Source: Mangrovivirga halotolerans
GTDB lineage: Bacteria; Bacteroidota; Bacteroidia; Cytophagales; Cyclobacteriaceae
Length of the DNA: 64,000 nucleotides
Direction of reading: 5' to 3'
Assembly: GCF_026241165.1 (NCBI RefSeq)
Contig: NZ_JAPFQN010000003.1
Span: forward strand, 310,001-374,000
Part shown: positions 8,951 to 16,850 of the stretch, piece by piece
Layout of the letters: every line of letters starts with the position of its first letter
Numbering within the stretch: the stretch's first letter is position 1
Program-made: the position numbers and the translations under genes
Notes under the pieces: generated by a model
Seen by the model: only the letters and a program-made list of their open reading frames with translations
What the model was told of the DNA's origin: nothing
Database searches by the model: none

Positions 8951-9331
8951 TTACTTTTTCTTTTGTTTAATTTGTGTTTGAATCATTTCTTCAAGCTCTT
9001 TTAACTCTTCTACAGATAAATCAGAGTTTTTGGTGAAGAAGGAGGCGAACTGAGACGAAGAATTATTGAAAAAGTCTGAAACAATGGACTTTATCTGTGT
9101 TTTAAAATATTCATTTTTTTTAAGAATAGGATAATACTCCTTGTCCCTGCCAAGTTTGGTGTATCCTATGTAGTTTTTATTAACCATTCTATTAATTAGA
9201 GTGGAAATGGTGGTATATGCTGGTCCGGGCTTAGGGAATTGATCAACGATATCTTTTAAAAAACCCTTTTCTATCTTCCACAGGTATTTCATTACCTGAA
9301 GCTCTGATTTATTTAATTGTTTTTGGTCCAC
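8951..9331 (-). CDS. BlaI/MecI/CopY-family repressor
   Basis: A winged-helix repressor of 126 aa with the BlaI pattern: LNKSELQVMKYLW near the start, the recognition helix AYTTISTLINRM, the wing with Tyr/Lys residues, and a C-terminal dimerisation helix pair where BlaR1-type proteases usually cut the repressor. No ATG is available in frame near the start; the GTG at 9331 is used and lies inside a half-conserved operator. It forms a two-gene operon with the M56-amidase gene. The family represses its own operon until the repressor is cleaved or released. Confidence 0.9.
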   Translation of the reverse strand: MDQKQLNKSELQVMKYLWKIEKGFLKDIVDQFPKPGPAYTTISTLINRMVNKNYIGYTKLGRDKEYYPILKKNEYFKTQIKSIVSDFFNNSSSQFASFFTKNSDLSVEELKELEEMIQTQIKQKKK

Positions 9332-9340
9332 AACTGTAGT
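9328..9340 (-). promoter_or_regulatory. second, degenerate BlaI-type operator over the start codon
   Basis: CCACAACTGTAG matches 10 of 12 positions of the perfect operator CTACAATTGTAG upstream. The two centres are 40 bp apart, close to four helical turns. It overlaps the GTG start, so a bound repressor would block transcription of its own gene. Confidence 0.55.
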
Positions 9341-9366
9341 TATATATTTACATTTATAGTTTTGTT

Positions 9367-9380
9367 ACTACAATTGTAGT
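9367..9380 (-). promoter_or_regulatory. BlaI-type operator (perfect palindrome)
   Basis: ACTACAATTGTAGT is a perfect 14-bp palindrome that contains TACAnnTGTA, the core recognised by BlaI/MecI repressors. It lies 36 bp upstream of the repressor start codon, where the promoter is expected. This gives an autoregulated operon. Confidence 0.75.
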
Positions 9381-9497
9381 TAAATAGATTTTTATAACAA
9401 AATATTTATGCAATACTTTTTATTGAGAGCAAGTCTTTTAGAGTGTATTATTCACTATTCTTGGTAGTTAAAAAGTTGATTATCAGAAATTAAGCAT

Positions 9498-9527
9498 AAA
9501 AAAAGGCAGCATTAATTGCCGCCTTTT
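9498..9527 (-). terminator. intrinsic terminator after the LVIVD lipoprotein gene
   Basis: On the minus strand AAAAGGCGGC, a 7-nt loop and GCTGCCTTTTTTT form a stem with one mismatch. It is followed by a long T run about 19 nt after the stop at 9546. Confidence 0.75.
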
Positions 9528-9545
9528 AATTTAAGTGGGTGTATT

Positions 9546-10661
9546 TTATTCTTCAGGACCGTTAAAAATAAACAAGCCATTGTCCATATCACTTATATAT
9601 TTATTTCCACTATTTGAAAGTCCATATATTCCCCATGCTCCACTAAAGTACTCGCCTGTTTCTGTAGGAGAGGTGTCATATTCAAATTCAATTACAGGAT
9701 TTTCAGGATTTGATATATCATAAACTTTATATCCGGCAGTATAATATGAGAAATACGCATAATCGCCTACTATATGTACGTTGTGAAGTATTGATGTATC
9801 GTCACCAATTGAGGACAAAAGGATTGGGTTTGTTTTGTCTGATATATCATAGATATAAAAATCTTGACCGGTAGGGTCTTGTTGAAATGCTAATTCATCA
9901 CACAACACCAAAATTGTTTGATCTGCATTTGTCCAGCCACTGTGATGGTAAGTAACATCTGGATTAATGATTGTTGAAATAGAATCCGGGTTAGATGGAT
10001 CTGTTATATCATAAATAATCGTTCCTGCATAACCATGGAAATCGTACAGGAAATTCCCGTTGACGTGTGTTTCATGCCCACCTTGTAAACTATCATACCA
10101 GAGCAGGGTTGGTGATGTCGGGTCAGTTTGGATGTCATAAATTTTAAGCCCTGGAGTGTTACTGATTAATAACCCGCTTTCAGTAGTATAAATATTATGA
10201 GAGCCGGTAAATTCATTGACTATTTCAGGATTTTCAGGATCTTTCAGGTCAATCACATAGCCAGGATACTTATCTGACCCGAATACGCTGTAGGCATAAT
10301 TTCCATAAGTTTTTATATCAAAACCACCGACTCCTGGTACAGTCCCAACAATTTCTGGTTGCTTAACATTTGTCGGGTCAACAATATAAATTCCATCAGT
10401 ATTCTCAACGTCATAATATCCAATTAGAATATACTCCTTTTCCATAGATGGAGACTGAAAGGCCCAAATATCTTTTAGCGTGTTATTAAATTTCTTATTG
10501 CCTAAAAGTTCATTAGGCAATGGGGAAGTAGGATTTGAATCGAGAGTATCAGGTTGAGGATCGGGGGTAGGTGTGATGGGGGCTATTTCTTCTTTTTTAT
10601 CTTCAGAACATCCAAAGCAGAGAAGTAAAGCTAAAGCTAATAGTTTCAGGTTGTTTTTCAT
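9546..10661 (-). CDS. LVIVD-repeat lipoprotein (beta-propeller)
   Basis: I start the gene at the ATG at 10661, which puts a hydrophobic stretch and the lipobox CFGC (Cys18) at the N-terminus; the longer frame adds 12 polar residues. The mature part is a Thr/Pro-rich linker followed by repeated units of about 45 residues with a YVIDLKDPENPEIV / IYDITDPSNPDS pattern, the LVIVD repeat that builds surface beta-propellers. The protein would hang from the outer membrane and bind an unknown ligand. It is monocistronic, with its own terminator. Confidence 0.85.
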   Translation of the reverse strand: MKNNLKLLALALLLCFGCSEDKKEEIAPITPTPDPQPDTLDSNPTSPLPNELLGNKKFNNTLKDIWAFQSPSMEKEYILIGYYDVENTDGIYIVDPTNVKQPEIVGTVPGVGGFDIKTYGNYAYSVFGSDKYPGYVIDLKDPENPEIVNEFTGSHNIYTTESGLLISNTPGLKIYDIQTDPTSPTLLWYDSLQGGHETHVNGNFLYDFHGYAGTIIYDITDPSNPDSISTIINPDVTYHHSGWTNADQTILVLCDELAFQQDPTGQDFYIYDISDKTNPILLSSIGDDTSILHNVHIVGDYAYFSYYTAGYKVYDISNPENPVIEFEYDTSPTETGEYFSGAWGIYGLSNSGNKYISDMDNGLFIFNGPEE

Positions 10662-10766
10662 GAAATTGTTTTTGATTGAATTTTTAAAAATAATCAAAAT
10701 TTATCAAATAAAATATTAGTATGATATTGATCTGCAGGGAGATATAATCGGGTACTAATTTTTATG

Positions 10767-10783
10767 TAAAAGCCCGGCTTTTA
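10767..10783 (-). terminator. short-loop hairpin after the GreA-like gene
   Basis: TAAAAGCC and GGCTTTTA form 8-bp arms around a single central base, immediately after the stop codon at 10787. Both sides are AT-rich. It resembles a terminator, but the loop must open the central pairs. Confidence 0.45.
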
Positions 10784-10786
10784 AGT

Positions 10787-11248
10787 TTATTTAATCTTGA
10801 GGATCTTGATATTTTTACCTCTGAAAACACCTGTTTCTCCAATTGTCTTATTTATAATTGATTTTGCTAATGGAGTTAATGGAGATATGGCGAAAAACAC
10901 ATTTTCATCGATAATAATCTTACCCACGCTGACTGAAAGATAATAATTACCTGAATCGGTGTAAACTAAAGCCCCGGGTTCAACTTTTGATTTTACTTTT
11001 GCAGGATCAAGATTATCTAAAGCTCGATAGAGTTTTCTGGCTTCTGATAATTGAGTAGCATATTTATCTTTTTCGAGCTGGGCCATAGCACGGCCAGTTT
11101 CATATTTATCTCCAGCACTGCTTTTAGTTTCATTATTAGCAGATTCCTGTGCCTCTCTCATTCCCGCTTCACATAAAGCTATTTTTTTACGAATTTCAGC
11201 CAGGCAATGTTGATGAATGTCAGATTTTACTTTCAAGTCAATAGTCAT
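10787..11248 (-). CDS. GreA/GreB-like protein
   Basis: A protein of 153 aa in two parts. Residues 1-75 are a charged helical hairpin (Lys/Glu-rich, with GDKYETGRAMAQLEKD). Residues 85-153 are an FKBP-like domain ending SPLTPLAKSIINKTIGETG, which matches the C-terminal domain of transcript-cleavage factors. In many Bacteroidota genomes this family is labelled 3-oxoacyl-ACP synthase, for which I see no support: no thiolase-fold motif and far too short. It probably binds RNA polymerase, but the acidic tip of true GreA is not obvious. Confidence 0.75.
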   Translation of the reverse strand: MTIDLKVKSDIHQHCLAEIRKKIALCEAGMREAQESANNETKSSAGDKYETGRAMAQLEKDKYATQLSEARKLYRALDNLDPAKVKSKVEPGALVYTDSGNYYLSVSVGKIIIDENVFFAISPLTPLAKSIINKTIGETGVFRGKNIKILKIK

Positions 11249-11277
11249 TGTAAAAAAAAATATATCCTAAAATTAGT

Positions 11278-12039
11278 CTACTGGAATTTAAGTCGGGTAA
11301 AAAACAGATTCTTTTGTTTAGTTATTAATGTCAATGAATCACCATTAATTTCGTAAGTAAGTGTTTTGTTCTTAATAGAATTTAAGAATTCCTTTTCAAT
11401 ATCTTTGTTTTCACATGCAAGATTGGTTACTGATATCCGTGCCGTTTTAATAAACTGATTAGTAAATTCTACATTACCTTTAAATCTGTTACAGCCTGTA
11501 AAACCAGATACATTTCCTTTTTCATATCTGAATTGAATATTTGGTGGTTTTGAAAATTTACTTACTGGTTTGTTATTGATTTCAGATAATTGCCATATAC
11601 CATTTAATAGTGCTTTTCCGGTGTAATTTCCACAACCGGAATAAGGAATTGTCTGATTTCCGTTTTTCTTTGTCAAGTTTATTTTAACAGAATAATCAGA
11701 CTCTTTTCCAGACATATTATCCAGGCATTTTTTATCAACAACCATGATATCTATTTGGTAATCATTATTATTTGATTGATACGTGATAGCATTTATATCT
11801 TGTGGTTGTACTGTATTTGCTTTTGGAAATGTTAAAGAAAATTCATTCTTATCGATAGTTTTAAATTTAATTCGATCTTCAAAATCTATTTCCAGGCTCC
11901 AGAATGGTTCGTTTCCTTTGGCTTCGAATCCAGTTCTCTTGTCGACGGTATTGTGATTTTTACTTTCCTTTTTACTATTTGTGCATCCACACATAAAAAG
12001 AAATAAAACTAAATAGGAAATATATTTTAAATGCATCAT
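11278..12039 (-). CDS. META/HslJ-domain lipoprotein with a COG3650-like N-terminal domain
   Basis: I start the gene at the ATG at 12039, because the longer frame runs backward into the neighbouring gene and delays the signal peptide by 42 residues. The product is 254 aa with lipobox FMCGC (Cys19). Two domains follow. The first opens with FEAKGNEPFWSLEI, the hallmark of the COG3650/YbaY-like envelope domain. The second is a META domain (about 150-254) with GIWQLSEINNKP, GFTGCNRFKGNV and the TNLACEN Cys motif. META proteins are linked to heat-shock and antibiotic resistance phenotypes. It lies 7 nt after the SdpI-like gene. Confidence 0.82.
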   Translation of the reverse strand: MMHLKYISYLVLFLFMCGCTNSKKESKNHNTVDKRTGFEAKGNEPFWSLEIDFEDRIKFKTIDKNEFSLTFPKANTVQPQDINAITYQSNNNDYQIDIMVVDKKCLDNMSGKESDYSVKINLTKKNGNQTIPYSGCGNYTGKALLNGIWQLSEINNKPVSKFSKPPNIQFRYEKGNVSGFTGCNRFKGNVEFTNQFIKTARISVTNLACENKDIEKEFLNSIKNKTLTYEINGDSLTLITKQKNLFFTRLKFQ

Positions 12040-12046
12040 ACTAAAA

Positions 12047-12400
12047 TTAGTAATTAGGTGGGAATCTATTTTTGATTGCTGCTTCAGTTTTAAAGTATAT
12101 AACAAAGAAAATAACAAATAAATATCCCAGTGACAAGAATAGCCCTCCTGTTTCAGAGATTTCAAACAGTAAATCAGTGAATGCTAAACAAACAGTTATA
12201 ATACCTGTGCTGGTTAATTTTTTCGATGCATACAATTGCGCGAAATCCCACCTTTCCTGGGATTTTATAGCAGATTTCGAACGGTAACCATAAGCCCAAT
12301 TGGGCGTTTTTGGAGGCCATTTTTTAAGTATAAGCCCTATGCATATAATTATCACTCCTGAGATAAATAAAATAAGGAAAAATGGTGAGCGAAAATTCAT
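12047..12400 (-). CDS. SdpI-family membrane protein
   Basis: A membrane protein of 117 aa with three helices (about 7-27, 64-83, 86-104). Between helices 1 and 2 is the SdpI/YhfL signature NWAYGYRSKSAIKSQERWDFAQ. In Bacillus the family includes the immunity protein against the SDP toxin, but most members have no known partner and none is visible here. It is followed after 7 nt by the META lipoprotein gene and is likely cotranscribed with it. Confidence 0.8.
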   Translation of the reverse strand: MNFRSPFFLILFISGVIIICIGLILKKWPPKTPNWAYGYRSKSAIKSQERWDFAQLYASKKLTSTGIITVCLAFTDLLFEISETGGLFLSLGYLFVIFFVIYFKTEAAIKNRFPPNY

Positions 12401-12464
12401 AATTAAATAGCTTCGAAAAATGTTAAAAAAGAAAATTTAAATTCCTGAAATGTTGCCATTGGAA

Positions 12465-13034
12465 CTACCACATTCTAGCAATAATTAGCGAAAGACTCCA
12501 ACTATCATAGGCATTTAATCTAAAATCATAAGTGAAAGGAATAGCGAGTTCCCATTTTTCGTTGAGGTGAGTACTCCATTCATAACCTACTCTAAAAATT
12601 GATAAGGTTTCTTCCGGCGCATATTCAAAACCTCCACCAAAAATTACACTACTGTGATCAGTAAATTTATAAGTAGCCATCAGAGTTGGAGCTATCGGGT
12701 TTTTCCTTTCAATGAATTCCTCATCATTTTCATTTCGAAGATTAGTTTCTACTTCGAAGGTCTCAACTATAATATCTGTATGAATTCCCAGGCTCCAGCG
12801 ACCATTAAAGTGATAATCATAAATTACAGCAAATGAAGGCACATTTCGCCATTTTATACCATCAGCATCTTTACCCCTTGAAATATGGGTATGCCCAAGT
12901 CCTGCTCCTAATTTATGATGATACACGCGATGTTGTAGGTTTTCCGGTTGATCGCTATTTTCCTGGTGTTGGGCCGATAATGTAAGGCAAGATGATAAAC
13001 ATAGAAGGAATATGTATTTAAAATACTTGATCAT
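12465..13034 (-). CDS. outer-membrane beta-barrel protein
   Basis: A protein of 189 aa with a Sec signal peptide (to about residue 21, LTLSAQ). The rest alternates aromatic/hydrophobic and polar residues in strands typical of a small eight-strand barrel (YDYHFNGRWSLGIHTDII, HSSVIFGGGFEYAP) and ends in SLIIARMW, with a C-terminal aromatic residue as in outer-membrane proteins inserted by BamA. The function is unknown. Confidence 0.68.
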   Translation of the reverse strand: MIKYFKYIFLLCLSSCLTLSAQHQENSDQPENLQHRVYHHKLGAGLGHTHISRGKDADGIKWRNVPSFAVIYDYHFNGRWSLGIHTDIIVETFEVETNLRNENDEEFIERKNPIAPTLMATYKFTDHSSVIFGGGFEYAPEETLSIFRVGYEWSTHLNEKWELAIPFTYDFRLNAYDSWSLSLIIARMW

Positions 13035-13383
13035 GAAAGTGAAATTTAGTTTTTAACCCGTGTTACAATAAAATTCTGAATGAATACTTTAGTTCAATTG
13101 TTCATTTGAAATTCATCTAATTGTATTTTCTATTAAGTGAAGGGGTTAATCAGAAAACTTTTGCTACTATTTGAATTTCAAATCAATCATTTGATCACCT
13201 AACGACTTCGAGTATGTTTTTTTAAAACTAATTTGTATTATATTTTGTTTTGGCCCCTAATAACAAACCTGAATTTCAATAGGGTTTATAGTAATTTCGA
13301 ATACAAAAGCATTTAATTTGGATAGTGTTTGCTATTTGAATGAAACGTAGTCTCTTGGTTAATTATAATGTATTTATTGAAAC
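13035..13383. other. intergenic region of 349 nt
   Basis: No open frame of note. It must hold the promoter of the barrel gene at 12465-13034. ATTTGAATTTCAAAT (13169-13183) is a near-perfect palindrome with 7-bp arms around one base and could be an operator. Otherwise it is AT-rich and featureless to me. Confidence 0.4.
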
Positions 13384-14412
13384 TTATTGACTGTCAAAAG
13401 GATAAATAACCTTCCAATCATTTTTCATGTCTACAAGATTCCACTCTTTTTCTTTGGCAATATCAAGTGCTTTATCAAAGTGTCCGACAGAGGATTTCCT
13501 ATCATATTCCCATTCTCGTTCACCATCAGTATGGTGGACATACAATATAAAGCTATTGTCATTAGAGTCAGTCCACTGCATCATTTGAAGATCCCCATCG
13601 GAATTCCCTGCAGAAAATACTGGTTTTTTACCAATTATGCGATGGATAGCAATTGGTTTACCTTCTTTGTCATTAATAAAATTAATTTCAGGCAATCTTT
13701 CTAGTACAGGCTTACCATCAATTATTCCGAACCTGGTTTTGATAGTGCTACCAATTATTCTTTCTTTTGGAATTCCATAGGTGTTCTCAACCCAGGGTCT
13801 CATAAATTCCACGCCACCACCAGAGACAATATAAACTTTAAAGTTATTATCATGCAGGTAATCAATAAGTTCCAGCATAGGTTGAAAGACTACCTCAGTA
13901 AAAGGTTTGTCAAAACGTGGATGCTTACTCGTATTTATCCACTTCAGTACAATTTTTTCAAACTCTTCGGTATTCATTCCGGCATGTGTTTTCATCAGTG
14001 TTTCCAAAATGTCTTGATGAGTCAGAGTTGATAAAACCTTCGGATCATCTGTTAACAACTTTTGGACTAAAGGGTCATCATACAGTTCCGGATTCTCCTT
14101 GGCGAGAGATTTTATTCTATCAATCGCAAAGAATAATTGAAAATAAAGCGGTTTTTCAGACCATAGAGTACCATCATTGTCAAAAGTGGCTATTCTGTTT
14201 TCCCTCTCTATAAAACCAGCTGAATCTTCTGAAATAGAATTCTTGACAAATGAAATAATTTCTTTTTTAACCTCCGAATCATTCCATGATGGCAATGGAT
14301 CAGAATCAATAATTGATTGTTCTTCTGTACTTGATTGATTTGAACGGGAATCTGATGTGGAGCATGAAAAACAAACTATTGTGAGTAATATCAGGAGTAG
14401 TCTCATATTCAT
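13384..14412 (-). CDS. HAD-superfamily phosphatase, lipoprotein
   Basis: I start the gene at the ATG at 14412; the longest frame opens with TTG. The N-terminus is a lipoprotein signal peptide ending CFSC. The enzyme domain has the HAD motifs in order: FDNDGTLW (the nucleophile Asp85 and the acid Asp87 of the long frame), VYIVSGGGVEFM with the motif II Ser, a later Lys, and AGNSDGDLQMM with the metal-binding Asp pair. It resembles phosphoserine-phosphatase-like periplasmic acid phosphatases. As a lipoprotein it would act in the periplasm or at the surface to release phosphate from small metabolites. Confidence 0.85.
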   Translation of the reverse strand: MNMRLLLILLTIVCFSCSTSDSRSNQSSTEEQSIIDSDPLPSWNDSEVKKEIISFVKNSISEDSAGFIERENRIATFDNDGTLWSEKPLYFQLFFAIDRIKSLAKENPELYDDPLVQKLLTDDPKVLSTLTHQDILETLMKTHAGMNTEEFEKIVLKWINTSKHPRFDKPFTEVVFQPMLELIDYLHDNNFKVYIVSGGGVEFMRPWVENTYGIPKERIIGSTIKTRFGIIDGKPVLERLPEINFINDKEGKPIAIHRIIGKKPVFSAGNSDGDLQMMQWTDSNDNSFILYVHHTDGEREWEYDRKSSVGHFDKALDIAKEKEWNLVDMKNDWKVIYPFDSQ

Positions 14413-14496
14413 TTGTGGTAGAATTGACTTCAATAATGTTTAAATTATTGAGTAATGTGTATTTAATTAATTTAATCATTTTTAATAATTAAGCAT

Positions 14497-14527
14497 AAAA
14501 AAAATGGCAGGTAAATACCTGCCATTT
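14497..14527 (-). terminator. intrinsic terminator after the 156-aa exported protein gene
   Basis: AATGGCAGGT / ACCTGCCATT forms a 10-bp perfect stem with a 4-nt loop, with a run of eight T downstream on the minus strand, about 55 nt after the stop at 14582. Confidence 0.8.
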
Positions 14528-14581
14528 ATATGTTATTGAGAAGAGTTGAAATTTTATCTAAACCACAAGATTAAATTTTAA

Positions 14582-15052
14582 TTAAGGGGCAACTGAATTG
14601 TTGTTATTTTTAGGTCTATAGGAGTATTTTATCTCATCCAGATCACTGACCTTTTTAACAGTTAATACAAAAGGAGTGTCTTGTACATAGAACTTCATCG
14701 TATTGCCAAAAACAGGTCTTACAAATAATTGCATTAACACAGCTTTTGATTTTTTATCTCTTATCGCAATTGTTCTTAACTCTTTATTATATACCCAAAA
14801 GGCATTGTAAATATAGTAGTCAGATAATCTAATATTGAAATTAGCTTGTTGTTTAGAATCAAATTCAAATGATGACCTGCTGAATTCAGTTAAAATCAGA
14901 TCCATCATTTCTTTTTGATCTTCAGTCATGTTAGGTTTAACGGGGAGCTCAGCTTTTTCAACTATCCATTTTCCGGATATCTCTGTTCGTGTTTGGCTAA
15001 ATGAAGAAAAATATAACAAAACAGAGAAAAATGCGATCGATAAAATTTTCAT
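14582..15052 (-). CDS. exported protein of unknown function
   Basis: A protein of 156 aa with a Sec signal peptide (to about residue 19, FSSFSQ). The mature part starts ISGKWIVEKAELP, a lipocalin-like opening seen in many small secreted Bacteroidota proteins, and contains several beta-strands. It is probably periplasmic. It stands alone with its own terminator. No family recognised. Confidence 0.62.
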   Translation of the reverse strand: MKILSIAFFSVLLYFSSFSQTRTEISGKWIVEKAELPVKPNMTEDQKEMMDLILTEFSRSSFEFDSKQQANFNIRLSDYYIYNAFWVYNKELRTIAIRDKKSKAVLMQLFVRPVFGNTMKFYVQDTPFVLTVKKVSDLDEIKYSYRPKNNNNSVAP

Positions 15053-15390
15053 ATTGTGGTTTACCAGTGCTTTTTAAAAAGATTAAACTGATGTCAGTAT
15101 TTTAATAAAAGTTAAAATTTATGATTAACATCACTTCAAATATAAGTGTTAGTTTATGAATTTTCAAATACTATCTTGTATTTATTCGGCTTCATAGTTA
15201 GTTTTTTGCATTTAATCGAAAAAATTATATTTAATACTTATCTATTTTATTACTAAAGGGGTTACCTTTTTTAATATAAAAATTCCGTTAAAATATATGA
15301 ATAAAATAATTCAAATTAATATTTGAATCGCAATAACTATAATCGGTAAAATTAAATTTTGAATTATTTAAAGAATGCCAACTATTATTT
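15053..15390. other. AT-rich intergenic region of 338 nt
   Basis: Very AT-rich with no open frame. It must contain the promoter of the 156-aa exported protein gene. I see no repeat or convincing hairpin. Confidence 0.4.
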
Positions 15391-15921
15391 TTATTCAAAG
15401 AAGGCTTTTGGGTAAACCACTGTGCCTCTGATATTTGATAACGATCCCTGGGTGAGTTCTATTGCCATACAATTTTTGGCAGGTATGTTAAAAGTTGTTT
15501 TTAAATTAAAATCACTCATTGGTTGGTAGCCAAATCTTGGATAATAATCTTCATGGCCAACAAGAACAATGGCCGGATAGTTCTTTTCTTTTGCTCTGAT
15601 GTGTGCCTCCTTAATTAATTTTTCACCAATTCCTTTTTTCTGAAATTTTGGGAGAACACAAACAGGAGCCATAGCTAGCGCTTTAATAATCTGATCCTCC
15701 GTAACAATATTGATTTTTATTAATAGGATAAATCCGACAATTTTATCCTTAACCTCAGCGACAAGTGCCAGGTCTGGTACATAGCTGCTAGTCATTCGAA
15801 GCCTTTCAACCAGGTATTCTTCATCATGATTGCTGTTAGGATCATTTTTAAAAGCAGCAGCAATAACCTGCGAAACGCATTCATAGTCATTTTGAGTTTC
15901 CGGTCGGATTTTAACCTTCAT
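15391..15921 (-). CDS. GNAT-family N-acetyltransferase
   Basis: I use the ATG at 15921, giving 176 aa. The upstream ATG at 15960 lies inside a perfect inverted repeat and its extra 13 residues do not fit the family. The protein begins VKIRPETQNDYECV, the first GNAT strand and helix. It has the acetyl-CoA loop VLPKFQKKGIGEKLI (Q/RxxGxG/A type) and the late FGYQP motif of the YhbS-like branch. It probably acetylates a small molecule or protein amine; the substrate is unknown. Confidence 0.88.
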   Translation of the reverse strand: MKVKIRPETQNDYECVSQVIAAAFKNDPNSNHDEEYLVERLRMTSSYVPDLALVAEVKDKIVGFILLIKINIVTEDQIIKALAMAPVCVLPKFQKKGIGEKLIKEAHIRAKEKNYPAIVLVGHEDYYPRFGYQPMSDFNLKTTFNIPAKNCMAIELTQGSLSNIRGTVVYPKAFFE

Positions 15922-15946
15922 TGGCAGTGACTTATAGCGGTGATAG

Positions 15947-15986
15947 ATAAAGTAAATCATATGTGACTACATATGATTTACTTTAT
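15947..15986. repeat. 18-bp perfect inverted repeat with a 4-nt loop
   Basis: Arms at 15947-15964 and 15969-15986 pair without mismatch around GACT. The sequence is AT-rich (AGTAAATCATATGT core) and lacks a T run, so it is not an ordinary terminator. It lies just upstream of the acetyltransferase start. It may be an operator, a folded leader or a remnant of a mobile palindrome. Confidence 0.7.
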
Positions 15987-16060
15987 TGAAAATAATAGAA
16001 ATAATTTTATTAACCTAAATCATTGGGAAGTCGGAAAACAAATTCTATCATTTACAGGGT

Positions 16061-16726
16061 TTATTTTTCAGGGCTTAATAAAATATCTTCTCCCAAAAAT
16101 TTTTTATCAAGTGTATACCATCTTCTTATCTGAGGTATTTTCATGCCTTCTACTTTAATTTCATCTTCTAAATAAATCACCTCACCACTTCCATCTTTTT
16201 TAACAAACTGATAACCAATCAACCTGTAATTTTCTTTTGTAATAAAATAATCCCAGGTATCTGTATCGTATTCTGCCGTGATCTTATAGACAGGAATATC
16301 TGAAAAAGTAGTGTCTTTATAATTTTCTTTAATATTAGTTCCCTCATCGGCTAATTTCATTGGCAGACCCCACAGGTAAGTATAGTAGTTTCGTAGTTTA
16401 AAGACACGTTCACAATCAACGTTACCTTTTATTATAAAACATGAATCATTCTCTACTCCATGAATTTCAGTATCACCCCTGTTAATTCTGAATTCGCCAG
16501 TTTTATTATCAAGCCAGACAGTTGTTTTTCTGGTAACTGTCGAATCATCTATTATATGATTTTCTTCAAATTTAAGTTGTCCTTTAAATTCTGGCCATTG
16601 TCCTTTTGGATCGTGATAGGCAAGGGACTTGGCTAAGATGTACTTTCCATTTTTTGAAGAATTATTGACACAGGAGATTACGATTATACCAACTAAAAAT
16701 ACCAACGTCAGGCTAGATCTTTTCAT
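16061..16726 (-). CDS. lipoprotein, DUF6503-like
   Basis: A protein of 221 aa with lipobox VISC (Cys19). The mature part is a sequence of long beta-strands with charged turns (GQLKFEENHII, RKTTVWLDNKTGEFRI, VYKITAEYDTDTWDYFI) and ends in IPQIRRWYTLDKKFLGEDIL. It resembles the DUF6503 family of outer-membrane-associated lipoproteins with a LolA/LolB-like half-barrel, which is typical for Bacteroidota. The role is unknown. It is unlinked to its neighbours. Confidence 0.6.
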   Translation of the reverse strand: MKRSSLTLVFLVGIIVISCVNNSSKNGKYILAKSLAYHDPKGQWPEFKGQLKFEENHIIDDSTVTRKTTVWLDNKTGEFRINRGDTEIHGVENDSCFIIKGNVDCERVFKLRNYYTYLWGLPMKLADEGTNIKENYKDTTFSDIPVYKITAEYDTDTWDYFITKENYRLIGYQFVKKDGSGEVIYLEDEIKVEGMKIPQIRRWYTLDKKFLGEDILLSPEK

Positions 16727-16810
16727 AATAGAGACTCTAATTTGTTGTGATAATATTTTTAGTCAATATAAAGAAAATTAGTTCCTTTAGAGAATGGGCA
16801 AAGGGTATAT

Positions 16811-16845
16811 ATAAAAAAACCACCATTTACTAAGATGGTGGTTTA
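16811..16845 (-). terminator. intrinsic terminator of the sulfur cluster
   Basis: AAACCACCAT / ATGGTGGTTT (16818-16827 with 16836-16845) forms a 10-bp perfect stem with an 8-nt loop and a T run on the minus strand. It lies six nt after the stop of the DsrE gene at 16851. Confidence 0.85.
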
Positions 16846-16850
16846 TGTTA

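Noticed and set aside
9328-9380. Reading the two TACA/TGTA boxes as -33/-7 promoter elements
   Set aside because: Spacing and sequence do not match TTTG and TAnnTTTG; the palindromes fit BlaI-type operators better.
15960-15960. Upstream start of the acetyltransferase at the ATG 15958-15960
   Set aside because: The extra residues come from the arm of the inverted repeat and do not fit the GNAT family. The ATG at 15921 gives the normal start.
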